Assembly: GCA_934402515.1 (NCBI GenBank)
Contig: CAKRTZ010000040.1
Coordinates: forward strand, 1-21,370
Direction of reading: 5' to 3'
DNA: 21,370 bases
Source of the DNA: an uncultured Lachnospiraceae bacterium
GTDB lineage: Bacteria; Bacillota; Clostridia; Lachnospirales; Lachnospiraceae
A program made the translations under genes and the position numbers. Shown here one piece after another: positions 14,604-21,370 of this stretch (position 1 is its first letter; the number at the start of each line of letters is the position of its first letter). The notes under the pieces were generated by a model. That model did not search any database. It worked only from the letters and a program-made list of their open reading frames with translations, and was not told the origin of the DNA.

Positions 14604-15497
14604 TTAGACATAGTGGACATGCTTTTTGCTGACCAGAAGGTTAATACAGGTAATGGTCAGCACAATGGCAAACAGGATAATGGCGGCTGCGGATGCGTAG
14701 GAAGGGTAGCCGCCGCTGTCCCCGTAGAGCATGTCGTACACATAACCCACCAGCGTGTTCATCTGGGCGGCATTCAAGTCCACACCAAAGAGCGCTACTG
14801 CGTCGCTGTATGCCTTGAATGCGCCGATGAATCCCGTGATAATCAGATAGAAAATCATGGGGGAAATCATGGGGATGGTCAGCTTGTAGAACATGCGGAA
14901 CCGGGAGGTGCCATCCACACGGGCAGCGTTGTAATACACCTGGTTCACCGATGCCAGCGCACTGGTGAGAATCAGAATCTTAAAGGGCATGACTACCCAC
15001 ACGGTGTAAAAGCAAAGCACAAACATTTTTGCCCAGTAGGGGCCGTCGATGAAATCCACGGAGGAACCGCCGAACCAACTGATTAACAGGTTCACCAGTC
15101 CGTCGGAATAGGCAGTCTTTTTAAACAAAATCATAAATACCAGACCCACTGCCAGGGTGTTGGTTACATAGGGCAGAAAGTAGATGGTCTGGAACAAGTC
15201 CCGCAAAGGCTTGATGGAGCTTAACGCCATGGAGATGAGCAATGCCAGCCCCGTGGAAACCGGTACGGTGATAATGACCAGAATAAAGGTATTTTTCAGC
15301 GCCTGCAGAAAATAAGGGTCATGGAGCACGTAGGAATAGTTGTACATTCCCACGCCGAAATAGGTCTGGGAGGCGGAGTTGTAGCCCTCCTCAAAGGAGT
15401 AGACAAACACATCCACCAGAGGGTAAATCAGGAAGGCTCCCAGAAACAGGAATGCGGGCAGCAGATAGAGCCACGCCTTGCGATTGTTTGTTTCCAT
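14604..15497 (-). CDS. ABC sugar importer permease, MalF/UgpA type
   Basis: This 297-aa membrane protein has six predicted helices, beginning WLYLLPAFLFLGAFLIYPLV. The EAA-type coupling loop is YYNAARVDGTSRFRMFYKLTIP, followed by MISP. It is the first permease of the operon and forms a heterodimer with the MalG-type subunit encoded next. It lies 14 bp downstream of the ATPase gene, with a GGAGG-type ribosome site in between. Gene order ATPase, permease A, permease E, binding protein matches Ugp-type operons of Clostridia. Confidence 0.93.
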   Translation of the reverse strand: METNNRKAWLYLLPAFLFLGAFLIYPLVDVFVYSFEEGYNSASQTYFGVGMYNYSYVLHDPYFLQALKNTFILVIITVPVSTGLALLISMALSSIKPLRDLFQTIYFLPYVTNTLAVGLVFMILFKKTAYSDGLVNLLISWFGGSSVDFIDGPYWAKMFVLCFYTVWVVMPFKILILTSALASVNQVYYNAARVDGTSRFRMFYKLTIPMISPMIFYLIITGFIGAFKAYSDAVALFGVDLNAAQMNTLVGYVYDMLYGDSGGYPSYASAAAIILFAIVLTITCINLLVSKKHVHYV

Positions 15498-15511
15498 CGT
15501 TGTCTGCCTCC

Positions 15512-16621
15512 TTACTCTGCCGTTGTCTCAAAGGGAATCACAACCCCGGTTCCTTTATGGAACAGGTGTACCTTGTGAGGCTTTAAGTTGAAAGCGATGG
15601 TGGCACTGTTCACATCAATGGGGGTGTCGGAGTTAATAATGGAACGGATGGCGGCATTTTCGCACTGGTCGTGGGTGGAAACCACGCTCACATCCCGTCC
15701 CATCACTTCCAGACGGGTTAAGTTACAATGCAGGGCGCCATCAGCAGCAGGAAGAAAGCCTTCGGGACGGATGCCAACCCACACCTCCTGATCGGGTACA
15801 CCTTTTACGGATAACACGGCGTCTCCGCCGATGAAAAGCTGTTCCTTCTCCACTTTCCCCTGAAAGACATTGATGGGAGGCGTGCCTAAAAACTTGGCAA
15901 CAAAAAGATTCACCGGATGGTCGTACACCTCCTGGGGCTTGCCAATCTGCTGCACCAGTCCGTCCTTCATTACTACAATCATATCAGAAATACTCATGGC
16001 CTCGTCTTGGTCGTGGGTGACAAAGACCGTGGTAATCTGGGTCTGCTTCTGGATACGGCGGATTTCCTCCCTGGTCTGGAGACGGAGTCTGGCATCCAGA
16101 TTGGACAGAGGCTCGTCCAGTAAAAGCACCTTCGGCATCTTCACCAGGGCACGGGCAATTGCCACACGCTGCTGCTGACCGCCGGAAAGTTCGCTGGGTT
16201 TGCGATCCATCAGTTCCTCAATCTGCACCAGTTTTGCAGCCTCGTACACCCGTTTCTGCATTTCCTCCTTGGAAAGCTTGTCTGCACCCTTGAGGTTTTC
16301 CAGAGGGAACTGGATGTTTTTCTGGACAGTGAGATGGGGGTACAGGGCATAGTTCTGGAAAACCAGTCCCACACCGCGGTTTTCCGCAGGAAGTCCGGTG
16401 ACATCGTCCTCGCCAAAATAGATGTGTCCTTCGGTGGGTTTTAACAGACCACAGATTAAGTTCAGGGTGGTACTCTTTCCACAGCCGGAGGGCCCAAGCA
16501 GGCCTACCAGTTTGCCGTCGGGAATCTCGAAATCGAAATCGTTGACGGCAATCACATCTTCATGGACTTTGCGGTTGCGGTTGGGAAACTTTTTGGTGAG
16601 ATGTTCCAATACAATTTTCAT
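15512..16621 (-). CDS. ugpC: ABC importer ATPase, MalK/UgpC (CUT1) type
   Basis: This 369-aa ATPase powers sugar uptake. It shows Walker A GPSGCGKST (43-51), the Q-loop at Q89, signature LSGGQQQR (145-152), Walker B VLLLDE (165-170), a D-loop and the switch His203. The C-terminal TOBE-like domain (about 235-369) includes VGIRPEGF, as in MalK and UgpC, where it binds regulators. The permease and binding genes follow directly, so it works with them. In many Firmicutes one such ATPase also serves several CUT1 importers. The ATG follows AGGAG with a 9-nt gap. It starts only 33 bp after the FRG-domain gene ends, so both are probably on one transcript from the promoter at 17441-17469. The symbol reflects family similarity, not a proven substrate. 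Confidence 0.94.
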   Translation of the reverse strand: MKIVLEHLTKKFPNRNRKVHEDVIAVNDFDFEIPDGKLVGLLGPSGCGKSTTLNLICGLLKPTEGHIYFGEDDVTGLPAENRGVGLVFQNYALYPHLTVQKNIQFPLENLKGADKLSKEEMQKRVYEAAKLVQIEELMDRKPSELSGGQQQRVAIARALVKMPKVLLLDEPLSNLDARLRLQTREEIRRIQKQTQITTVFVTHDQDEAMSISDMIVVMKDGLVQQIGKPQEVYDHPVNLFVAKFLGTPPINVFQGKVEKEQLFIGGDAVLSVKGVPDQEVWVGIRPEGFLPAADGALHCNLTRLEVMGRDVSVVSTHDQCENAAIRSIINSDTPIDVNSATIAFNLKPHKVHLFHKGTGVVIPFETTAE

Positions 16622-16654
16622 GGCAGTTTTCTCCTGTATAGGTTATTGGTTTGG

Positions 16655-17404
16655 TTAAATACCGTATGAATTTTTCAAATCGCTGGAGATATGGTCCAAA
16701 TCCGGATAGATAGAGCCTTCGGTGATACCGAAAACCCGCAGGCTTTCGATGAAATACTGCTTTCTATCGCAGGGAATGATGATTTTGTAAAGAGTGTGCT
16801 CATCGCAGATATCTTCCAGCCGCTGCAAAGAATTGTGGACGGTGAAGTTGGACTGCTGGGAGTACATTCGCAGATTGTTGTCAGTGGAACTGCATGCCAG
16901 GATGCGGTCTACCAGTTCCAGATTGTGATGGGCGTGCTTGAAGGCTGGCAGCAGCATTTCCTGAGTGGTATCGGCATCAATGGGATACACACAGGAGCCG
17001 AATCCTTCCTGTTCATTCAGACGACAGGGCACCAGCACCCACACGCAGGCATCCATATCCGGGGTATTCCGGTAGGTTTCTGTGGCGAAAAAGGATGCGA
17101 TTAAGGGGGACTGGCTCCAGTCCAGCATCCTGGTGGGAAGTCCGTAGTGCTGCATTAGGGATACCCAGCCGGCATAATTATGTTTTTCGGGGGGATTGCT
17201 TAAGATTTGTTTTGCCCGGATATAGAAATCATTGGTGATATACCGCTCCACATCCAAACGTTTCTGGCTTCGCTGAATGGAAGGAATCAGCGACAACTCC
17301 GCATTTTCCTCACCCCGATACCAGAGACGCAGACCGTGCTCCTTGCACAGACCATTTACGAATTGAAGCAGCTCATCGATGGTATGAACCGTTTTGATTA
17401 TCAT
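16655..17404 (-). CDS. FRG-domain protein
   Basis: This 249-aa cytoplasmic protein has the FRG domain. It shows LWYRGEENAELSLIPSI (about residues 27-43, with the R-G pair) and LMQHYGLPTRMLDWSQSPLIASFFA (about 83-107). The middle and end carry further helices. FRG domains are named for conserved Phe/Trp-Arg-Gly residues. They occur as single proteins and in mobile or defence-linked genes, but the biochemical role is not settled. Here the gene leads the Ugp-type ABC operon, 33 bp ahead of the ATPase gene and with no promoter visible between them. A link to the transporter is possible, but simple insertion into its upstream region is as likely. I chose the ATG at 17404, after AAGGAG. A longer reading from 17467 would begin upstream of the predicted transcription start. 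Confidence 0.88.
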   Translation of the reverse strand: MIIKTVHTIDELLQFVNGLCKEHGLRLWYRGEENAELSLIPSIQRSQKRLDVERYITNDFYIRAKQILSNPPEKHNYAGWVSLMQHYGLPTRMLDWSQSPLIASFFATETYRNTPDMDACVWVLVPCRLNEQEGFGSCVYPIDADTTQEMLLPAFKHAHHNLELVDRILACSSTDNNLRMYSQQSNFTVHNSLQRLEDICDEHTLYKIIIPCDRKQYFIESLRVFGITEGSIYPDLDHISSDLKNSYGI

Positions 17405-17440
17405 GATAGAAATTCTCCTTTTCCTTGCTTCAACGCACTC

Positions 17441-17469
17441 ATTATAGAAGATTTTCCATTCTTTCACAA
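17441..17469 (-). promoter_or_regulatory. promoter of the FRG/ABC importer operon
   Basis: TTGTGA (17469-17464), 17 bp and TATAAT (17446-17441) lie on the minus strand, with a predicted start near 17434. This is the only clear promoter for the leftward set of five genes ending at 12104. Confidence 0.78.
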
Positions 17470-17477
17470 GATAACAT

Positions 17478-17505
17478 TTGAAAAACTCGGTTTAACTATT
17501 ATAAT
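17478..17505 (+). promoter_or_regulatory. promoter of the cupin/aminopeptidase operon
   Basis: TTGAAA (17478-17483), 16 bp and TATAAT (17500-17505). The transcript would begin near 17512, at the very edge of the palindromic element, and carry all of it as a leader. The promoter is divergent from that of the FRG operon. Confidence 0.7.
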
Positions 17506-17509
17506 ATAG

Positions 17510-17651
17510 ATAACTATTCAGAGCCATGCAAATTTGCCTTCTGTGAATACTTGTATTCAAACAGAAGGGCAAATTTATATGGCGAGATAACCATATGAGC
17601 AAAAGGAAAGCTGTGAAACAGCGGTTTTGCGAATGTGGTCTGAATAGTTAT
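17510..17651. repeat. 142-bp palindromic element with 13-bp terminal inverted repeats (MITE-like or structured leader)
   Basis: The ends ATAACTATTCAGA (17510-17522) and TCTGAATAGTTAT (17639-17651) are perfect inverted repeats, and both contain a TA step as in TA-target elements. Inside lie two large hairpins. One spans 17523-17583 (GCCAT...ATGGC, AAATTTGCC-TTCTGT with its complement bar one extra G, tip GAATAC-TT-GTATTC). The other spans about 17591-17638 (CCATAT...ATGTGG, GCAAAA...TTTTGC, GCTGT-GAA-ACAGC). There is no reading frame. Pairing works on both strands, so as RNA it folds into a three-way junction. It fits a small non-autonomous transposon remnant, but it also forms the whole leader of the cupin operon. 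Confidence 0.75.
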
Positions 17652-17683
17652 ATAAATAAAATAGAGAAACAGGAGATGACAAA

Positions 17684-18088
17684 ATGGATATTGATGTAAG
17701 AGAATATAACGAGCCGGGCTATGCTCCGGTCATTGACTATGAAAGCTGGCGTGTGGCAATTTTAAACGATATTGACGAGCTGGAAGTCCCCAACTTAAAA
17801 ACCATGCAGAAACACACCTTAAGCGATGAGGTTTTCGTGCTGTTAAAGGGCACGGTGACCCTGTTTACCGGCGGCAACGGCGATGAAGTGGGTGAAATCA
17901 GGGCAACCACCCTGGAGCCCGGCAAATGTTATAATGTGAAGAAGGGTGTATGGCACACCCATACCCTGGCACCGGGCAGCAGCACCCTCATTGTAGAAAA
18001 CAGAGACACCAGTGCTGCGAATTCTCCCACCGTTGCCCTCGACGATGCACAGATTGAGGCGCTTCGTAAAGTGGCGGATTACAAATAG
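17684..18088 (+). CDS. small single-domain cupin protein
   Basis: This 134-aa beta-barrel protein carries the cupin motifs. Motif 1 is KHTLSDEVFVLLKG with His44 and Glu49; motif 2 is around GVWHTHTL with His91 and His93. One family His of motif 1 is not in its usual place. It may bind a metal and a small acid or sugar, but the reaction cannot be told. The ATG follows ACAGGAG with a good gap. It lies 19 bp ahead of the aminopeptidase gene and is probably in one operon with it. The 5' leader contains the palindromic element at 17510-17651. Whether it is an enzyme or a binding protein is unknown. Confidence 0.85.
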   Translation: MDIDVREYNEPGYAPVIDYESWRVAILNDIDELEVPNLKTMQKHTLSDEVFVLLKGTVTLFTGGNGDEVGEIRATTLEPGKCYNVKKGVWHTHTLAPGSSTLIVENRDTSAANSPTVALDDAQIEALRKVADYK

Positions 18089-18107
18089 GAAAGGATTTAC
18101 TTTTATT

Positions 18108-19898
18108 ATGGAAATTAAAGAGAAACTGGATGCCCTGCGTGTGCAGATGAAAAAGCACTCCATGGCAGCCTATATCATTCCCACCAATGACTTTCACGGT
18201 TCTGAATATGTGGGAAGTTACTTTAAATGCAGAGAATTTATGTCCGGTTTTACCGGTTCTGCCGGCACGCTGGTGGTTCACCAGGACGGTGCAGAACTTT
18301 GGACGGATGGACGCTATTTCTTACAGGCAGCAGCCCAGCTTGAGGGCAGCAGCATTACCTTAATGAAGGACAGAGAGCCGGGAGTTCCCACCATTGAGGA
18401 TTTCCTGGCGAAAGAGCTGCCCAAGGGCAGTACCATCGGCTTTGACGGACGTACCGTAAGCCCTGCCTTTGTCAAGAACCTGCTGGAAAAAGGCGGTGAC
18501 AAGAAGTTTTCCGTGGATGGTTCCTGTGATTTGGTGGGCGTTATCTGGAAAGACCGCCCGGAGATGTCCATGGAGCCGGTCTGGGAGTTAGACACCTGCT
18601 ATACCGGACTCTCCAGAGCGCAGAAACTGGAACAGGTACGGGAAAAAATGAAAGAGCAGAAGGCAGATGCGCTGGTGCTCACCTCCCTGGAGGAAATCGC
18701 ATGGCTGTTAAACCTGCGTGGAAACGATGTGCGCTGTACCCCTGTCTTTCTGGCATACATGGTACTGACCCAGGACAAAGCGACCCTGTGCGTACACAAG
18801 AAGATTTTATCCCGTGACCTTACGAAGAAATTAAAGGCAGACGGCGTGAAACTGGCGGACTATGACCAGATTGGCAAGTTGTTGAAGAAGTTACCTTCCC
18901 ACTGCACCGTCTGGGCAGATTCCAGCCATGTAAACTACCAGTTGATGAACAGCCTGCCCCGCAAGGCAGCAAAGGTGGACAGCGTAAGCCCCATCGAGCT
19001 GATGAAAGCCATTAAGACCCCGGAAGAAATTGCCAATATCAAAGAGGCACACATCAAGGATGGCGTGGCAGTGACCCGTTTCATCCACTGGTTACAGGAA
19101 AATGTGGGAAAAGAAAAGATTACTGAGCTGACCGCCTCCGCTAAAATCGAGGAATTCCGGGCTAAGCAGGAGGGCTTTATTGAGCCCAGCTTTGACTCCA
19201 TCATTTCCTTCGCTGCACATGGTGCCATTGTACATTATGCACCCACACCGGAATCCGATGTGGAGATGGAGCCCCGCTCTTTCTGTCTGGCAGACACCGG
19301 CGGTCATTATAAAGAAGGAACCACCGACATCACCCGTACCATTCCTCTGGGCACCTTAACCGAGGAAGAAAAACGGATGTATACCCTGGTTCTCCGTGGA
19401 CATCTGAACCTGGGCAATGCCACCTTTATCCACGGCTGCTGCGGTCAGAACCTGGATTATCTGGCGAGAGAACCCCTCTGGGAGAATGGTCTGGACTACA
19501 ACCATGGCACCGGTCATGGTGTAGGCTATATTTTAAGCGTCCATGAAGGACCTCAGCGGATTCACTGGCGTATTACCGCAAACGCTGCTCCTGTGGTTTT
19601 GGAGGAGGGCATGGTGATTTCCAACGAGCCGGGTATTTATCTGGAAGATAAATTCGGCATCCGCCATGAGAACCTGGTACTTTGCTGCAAGGGTGAGAAG
19701 AATTCTTACGGTCAGTTCATGCACTTTGAAAACCTGACCATGGTTCCCTTTGACAGAAACGCCATTGACCGTTCCCTCTTATCGGAAAAAGATATTGCCC
19801 GCCTCAACGCCTACCACAAACAGGTATACGAAACTCTGACACCCCGCATGACGGAGGAGGAACAGGAGTGGCTGGCTGAGATGACCAAGGAACTGTAA
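18108..19898 (+). CDS. Xaa-Pro aminopeptidase, three-domain M24B type
   Basis: This 596-aa cytoplasmic metallopeptidase removes the N-terminal residue ahead of proline. Two creatinase-type N-domains (about 1-300, with FTGSAGTLVV and LWTDGRYFLQA) precede the pita-bread catalytic domain and a C-terminal M24_C segment. All five metal ligands are visible: D396 (LADTGGHY), D407 (TTDITRT), H470 (HGTGHGVGY), E507 (ISNEPG) and E521 (RHENL). The length of about 600 matches the APP1/AMPP type rather than the short E. coli PepP. The start at 18108 follows GGAAAGG. A longer frame beginning at 18012 runs inside the cupin gene and lacks family similarity. With CstA and the NSS transporter it suits a peptide- and amino-acid-using lifestyle. 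Confidence 0.96.
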   Translation: MEIKEKLDALRVQMKKHSMAAYIIPTNDFHGSEYVGSYFKCREFMSGFTGSAGTLVVHQDGAELWTDGRYFLQAAAQLEGSSITLMKDREPGVPTIEDFLAKELPKGSTIGFDGRTVSPAFVKNLLEKGGDKKFSVDGSCDLVGVIWKDRPEMSMEPVWELDTCYTGLSRAQKLEQVREKMKEQKADALVLTSLEEIAWLLNLRGNDVRCTPVFLAYMVLTQDKATLCVHKKILSRDLTKKLKADGVKLADYDQIGKLLKKLPSHCTVWADSSHVNYQLMNSLPRKAAKVDSVSPIELMKAIKTPEEIANIKEAHIKDGVAVTRFIHWLQENVGKEKITELTASAKIEEFRAKQEGFIEPSFDSIISFAAHGAIVHYAPTPESDVEMEPRSFCLADTGGHYKEGTTDITRTIPLGTLTEEEKRMYTLVLRGHLNLGNATFIHGCCGQNLDYLAREPLWENGLDYNHGTGHGVGYILSVHEGPQRIHWRITANAAPVVLEEGMVISNEPGIYLEDKFGIRHENLVLCCKGEKNSYGQFMHFENLTMVPFDRNAIDRSLLSEKDIARLNAYHKQVYETLTPRMTEEEQEWLAEMTKEL

Positions 19899-19916
19899 TG
19901 GATTTTGGAAACTGGA

Positions 19917-21077
19917 ATGAAAAAAGAAAGCAAACTTCATTTTTATGACAGTTTCGTCTGCACTGCCTCCGATTGCCCTTTTACCTGCTGTCAGGAATGG
20001 GCAATCGGGGTGGACGACAGGACTTACGCCTGCTGGCAGAAGAAACTGCACTTGGATGTAGCCGCTACTGTGACGACCCATGAGTCAGGCAGCGGCTATA
20101 AAATTGCATTAAACGACAAACGGGAGTGTCCCTATCTCACCAAGGAGCATCTGTGCAGCCTGGTGATACGCCATGGGGATGAGTTGCTGTCTGACACCTG
20201 CGCCAAATTTCCCAGGGAAATTCACGAGTTTTCCAACCGGATAGAGAAGACCCTGGTAAGCTGCTGTCCTGTGGTGGTGGATTTCTTAAACAAAGAAAAG
20301 GTACAGGTGGTGGAGGATGCGCCCTTCTCCTGGGGAGACACAGAGGAAGAACAGGACGAAAAATTGCTTTATGATTTGCGCCGGGATATGATGGCACTGC
20401 TCTCCGGGGAACAGTACGACCTGACATTGGCGTACCGGATGCTGTTCTATATCCAGTTGGACGCCATGGAACAGTATTACGAAGATGGCGGCTGGGTGTA
20501 TGACAGAACCTGGTATTACCAGGAGCAGACGATTAAGGAACTGGCGCAGAAAATCAAATCCCTGCCGGTGGACTTCCCGGCTACGCTGCGGGAGCGGAAT
20601 GAGCTGTTTCTGGATCTGGTGGAAAACTACCGGGAGCAGGGCATGTATACAAAGTCATTACAGCCGATACTGGAGCAGGCGGAGACTTTGGAGGATAAGC
20701 TGAATTACCGAAAGTCTACAGAGGAAATTCTCTTGTCCTATCAGAACTTTGGGAAGGAACTGAAACCGTACCAGATGTTGTTTCGCAATTTTCTGTTGGC
20801 AGAGCTTTATACCAATCTGGTAAAACCTCTGTCGGATATGGAGAGTGTGACGGTGATGCTCCAGTGGATTGCCATGGAGTGGGCGGGCCTGCTGCATGTG
20901 TTGTTTTTACAGTGGCTGGTCAACGGGCAGAAACTACCCTATGAAGGCATCCGGGAGTGGATGGTTCTGCTGTCCCGGATGATGGGTTATGACGAGGACG
21001 ACATCTTTGAATATATGGAAAACTGCTTTGAGAATCTGATTTGGGAGTGGGGTTACCTTCATCTCCTGTTACCATAG
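19917..21077 (+). CDS. FliB-like flagellin lysine-N-methylase family protein
   Basis: This 386-aa protein has the family's Cys-rich N-terminus, C15-x4-CPFTCC-x2-W (Cys 15, 20, 24, 25). Next come CPYLTKEHLC (71, 80) and SDTCAKFPR (95), a probable metal or Fe-S site as in YkgJ/FliB relatives. The rest is helical and poorly conserved, and ends at HLLLP. In Salmonella, FliB methylates lysines of flagellin; homologues in Clostridia may act on flagellin or other targets. I chose the ATG at 19917; a TTG at 19905 in the same frame is possible. The gap to the aminopeptidase stop is 18 bp, so the two are probably cotranscribed. No flagellar gene is nearby. A weak hairpin follows at 21088-21118. Confidence 0.86.
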   Translation: MKKESKLHFYDSFVCTASDCPFTCCQEWAIGVDDRTYACWQKKLHLDVAATVTTHESGSGYKIALNDKRECPYLTKEHLCSLVIRHGDELLSDTCAKFPREIHEFSNRIEKTLVSCCPVVVDFLNKEKVQVVEDAPFSWGDTEEEQDEKLLYDLRRDMMALLSGEQYDLTLAYRMLFYIQLDAMEQYYEDGGWVYDRTWYYQEQTIKELAQKIKSLPVDFPATLRERNELFLDLVENYREQGMYTKSLQPILEQAETLEDKLNYRKSTEEILLSYQNFGKELKPYQMLFRNFLLAELYTNLVKPLSDMESVTVMLQWIAMEWAGLLHVLFLQWLVNGQKLPYEGIREWMVLLSRMMGYDEDDIFEYMENCFENLIWEWGYLHLLLP

Positions 21078-21087
21078 CACTATTTTT

Positions 21088-21118
21088 GCGTAAAATTCCC
21101 TGGTTTTCTGGTTTACGC
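21088..21118 (+). terminator. weak hairpin, possible terminator after the FliB-like gene
   Basis: GCGTAAA (21088-21094) pairs with TTTACGC (21112-21118), and a short T-run follows at about 21125. The stem is low in GC and the loop is large, so this is only a candidate. Confidence 0.3.
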
Positions 21119-21203
21119 GATAGATTTTTGTGGATTTTATTCCACTGCTGTGTTAAACTTATGAAATATTATTGTTTTCTATACATAAATCAGAGGGGGC
21201 AAA

Positions 21204-21296
21204 GATTGAAAAATAAATTTTTCAATCGCGGGATTTGTGTCTGCGCGCACTTGACACAAACTCGTTATGCGCAAAAGGCGTGCGCAGAAATGAGGG
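21204..21296 (+). promoter_or_regulatory. structured leader of the NSS transporter gene with competing hairpins
   Basis: A nearly perfect palindrome, GATTGAAAAAT-AA-ATTTTTCAATC (21204-21227), is followed by TTTGTGTC (21234-21241) pairing with GACACAAA (21253-21260). CTGCGC (21241-21246) and TGCGC (21268-21272) can each pair with GCGCAG or GCGCA (21282-21287) instead. That last arm lies just before the ribosome site GAGGG (21292-21296). The pairings exclude each other, as in an attenuator or translational switch. No known riboswitch class is recognised. The promoter was not located with confidence. Confidence 0.4.
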
Positions 21297-21303
21297 CACA
21301 AAA

Positions 21304-21370
21304 ATGCACGAAAAAGCAAGAGGAAGTTTTAACGGGAAATTGGGATTTGTCATGGCGGCAGCCGGGTCTG
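21304..21370 (+). CDS. NSS family (sodium:neurotransmitter symporter) transporter, 5' end only
   Basis: Only the first 22 codons lie in the window. They read MHEKARGSFNGKLGFVMAAAGS, written here as MHEKARG, SFNGKLGFV and MAAAGS. The pattern of a short polar start, then S-F-x-G/S-K-L-G-F-V and A-A-A-G-S, is the well-known opening of bacterial NSS proteins (LeuT/TnaT-type). In them it leads into the first membrane helix that lines the sodium and amino-acid site. Such transporters take up amino acids with sodium. The ATG lies after GAGGG and a hairpin-rich leader. The gene is cut by the window end, so substrate and integrity cannot be judged. Confidence 0.75.
   Translation, partial: MHEKARGSFNGKLGFVMAAAGS

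Noticed and set aside
17405..17467. Longer N-terminus for the FRG protein
   Set aside because: This stretch contains the predicted -10/-35 boxes of its own promoter.
18012..18107. Longer N-terminus for the aminopeptidase
   Set aside because: It overlaps the cupin gene in another frame and has no family similarity; a ribosome site precedes 18108.

Overview
The window looks like chromosomal DNA of a low-to-mid GC, motile Firmicute of the class Clostridia, most likely a Lachnospiraceae gut species. This rests on several signs. Shine-Dalgarno sites are strong (AGGAG/AAGGAG) and promoters are of sigma-A type. There is a T-box leader and a preQ1-I riboswitch. The gene families are typical of Clostridia: the CstA form, an Eis-like GNAT, a Ugp-type ABC operon, a FliB-like methylase and an NSS transporter. 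No rRNA or tRNA genes were seen.

Left end (1-3660), accessory and defence-like. The trailer end of a CRISPR array (15 repeats of 33 bp, 14 spacers of 33-36 bp; repeat form resembles type I-C) runs in from the left. Its leader and any cas genes lie outside the window. It is followed by an AT-rich two-gene operon with its own promoter: a 622-aa protein with an N-terminal PD-(D/E)XK nuclease-like part and a DUF2075/Schlafen-group-3-like SF1 helicase, then a 106-aa MazG-like nucleotide pyrophosphohydrolase 2 bp downstream. This pair is my main candidate for a poorly described antiviral system. A 38-codon lysine-rich reading frame may follow it.

Middle (3665-11240). A hybrid histidine kinase pseudogene, worn down by several internal deletions, lies downstream of cstA, a CstA-family transporter. 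cstA is transcribed from a good promoter through a complete T-box leader with a probable Tyr (UAC) specifier, so its expression should follow tRNA charging. Next come an Eis-like acetyltransferase (minus strand) and a dCache chemoreceptor (plus strand), which share a divergent promoter region containing a small palindrome. Then comes queT, a queuosine-precursor transporter, behind a preQ1-I riboswitch that overlaps its ribosome binding site.

Right-middle (11249-17469), minus strand. An FRG-domain gene leads a Ugp-type ABC importer operon: ATPase, two permeases, and a substrate-binding lipoprotein with an unusual C-terminal membrane anchor. Downstream is a separate lipoprotein gene with its own promoter, whose -35 box lies at the end of the binding-protein gene.

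Right end (17478-21370), plus strand. A promoter fires into a 142-bp palindromic element bounded by 13-bp inverted repeats. This element is either a MITE or a structured leader. It precedes a cupin gene, a three-domain Xaa-Pro aminopeptidase gene and a FliB-like gene, which look like one operon. The window ends in the first 22 codons of an NSS-family (sodium:neurotransmitter symporter) transporter gene, behind a leader with competing hairpins.
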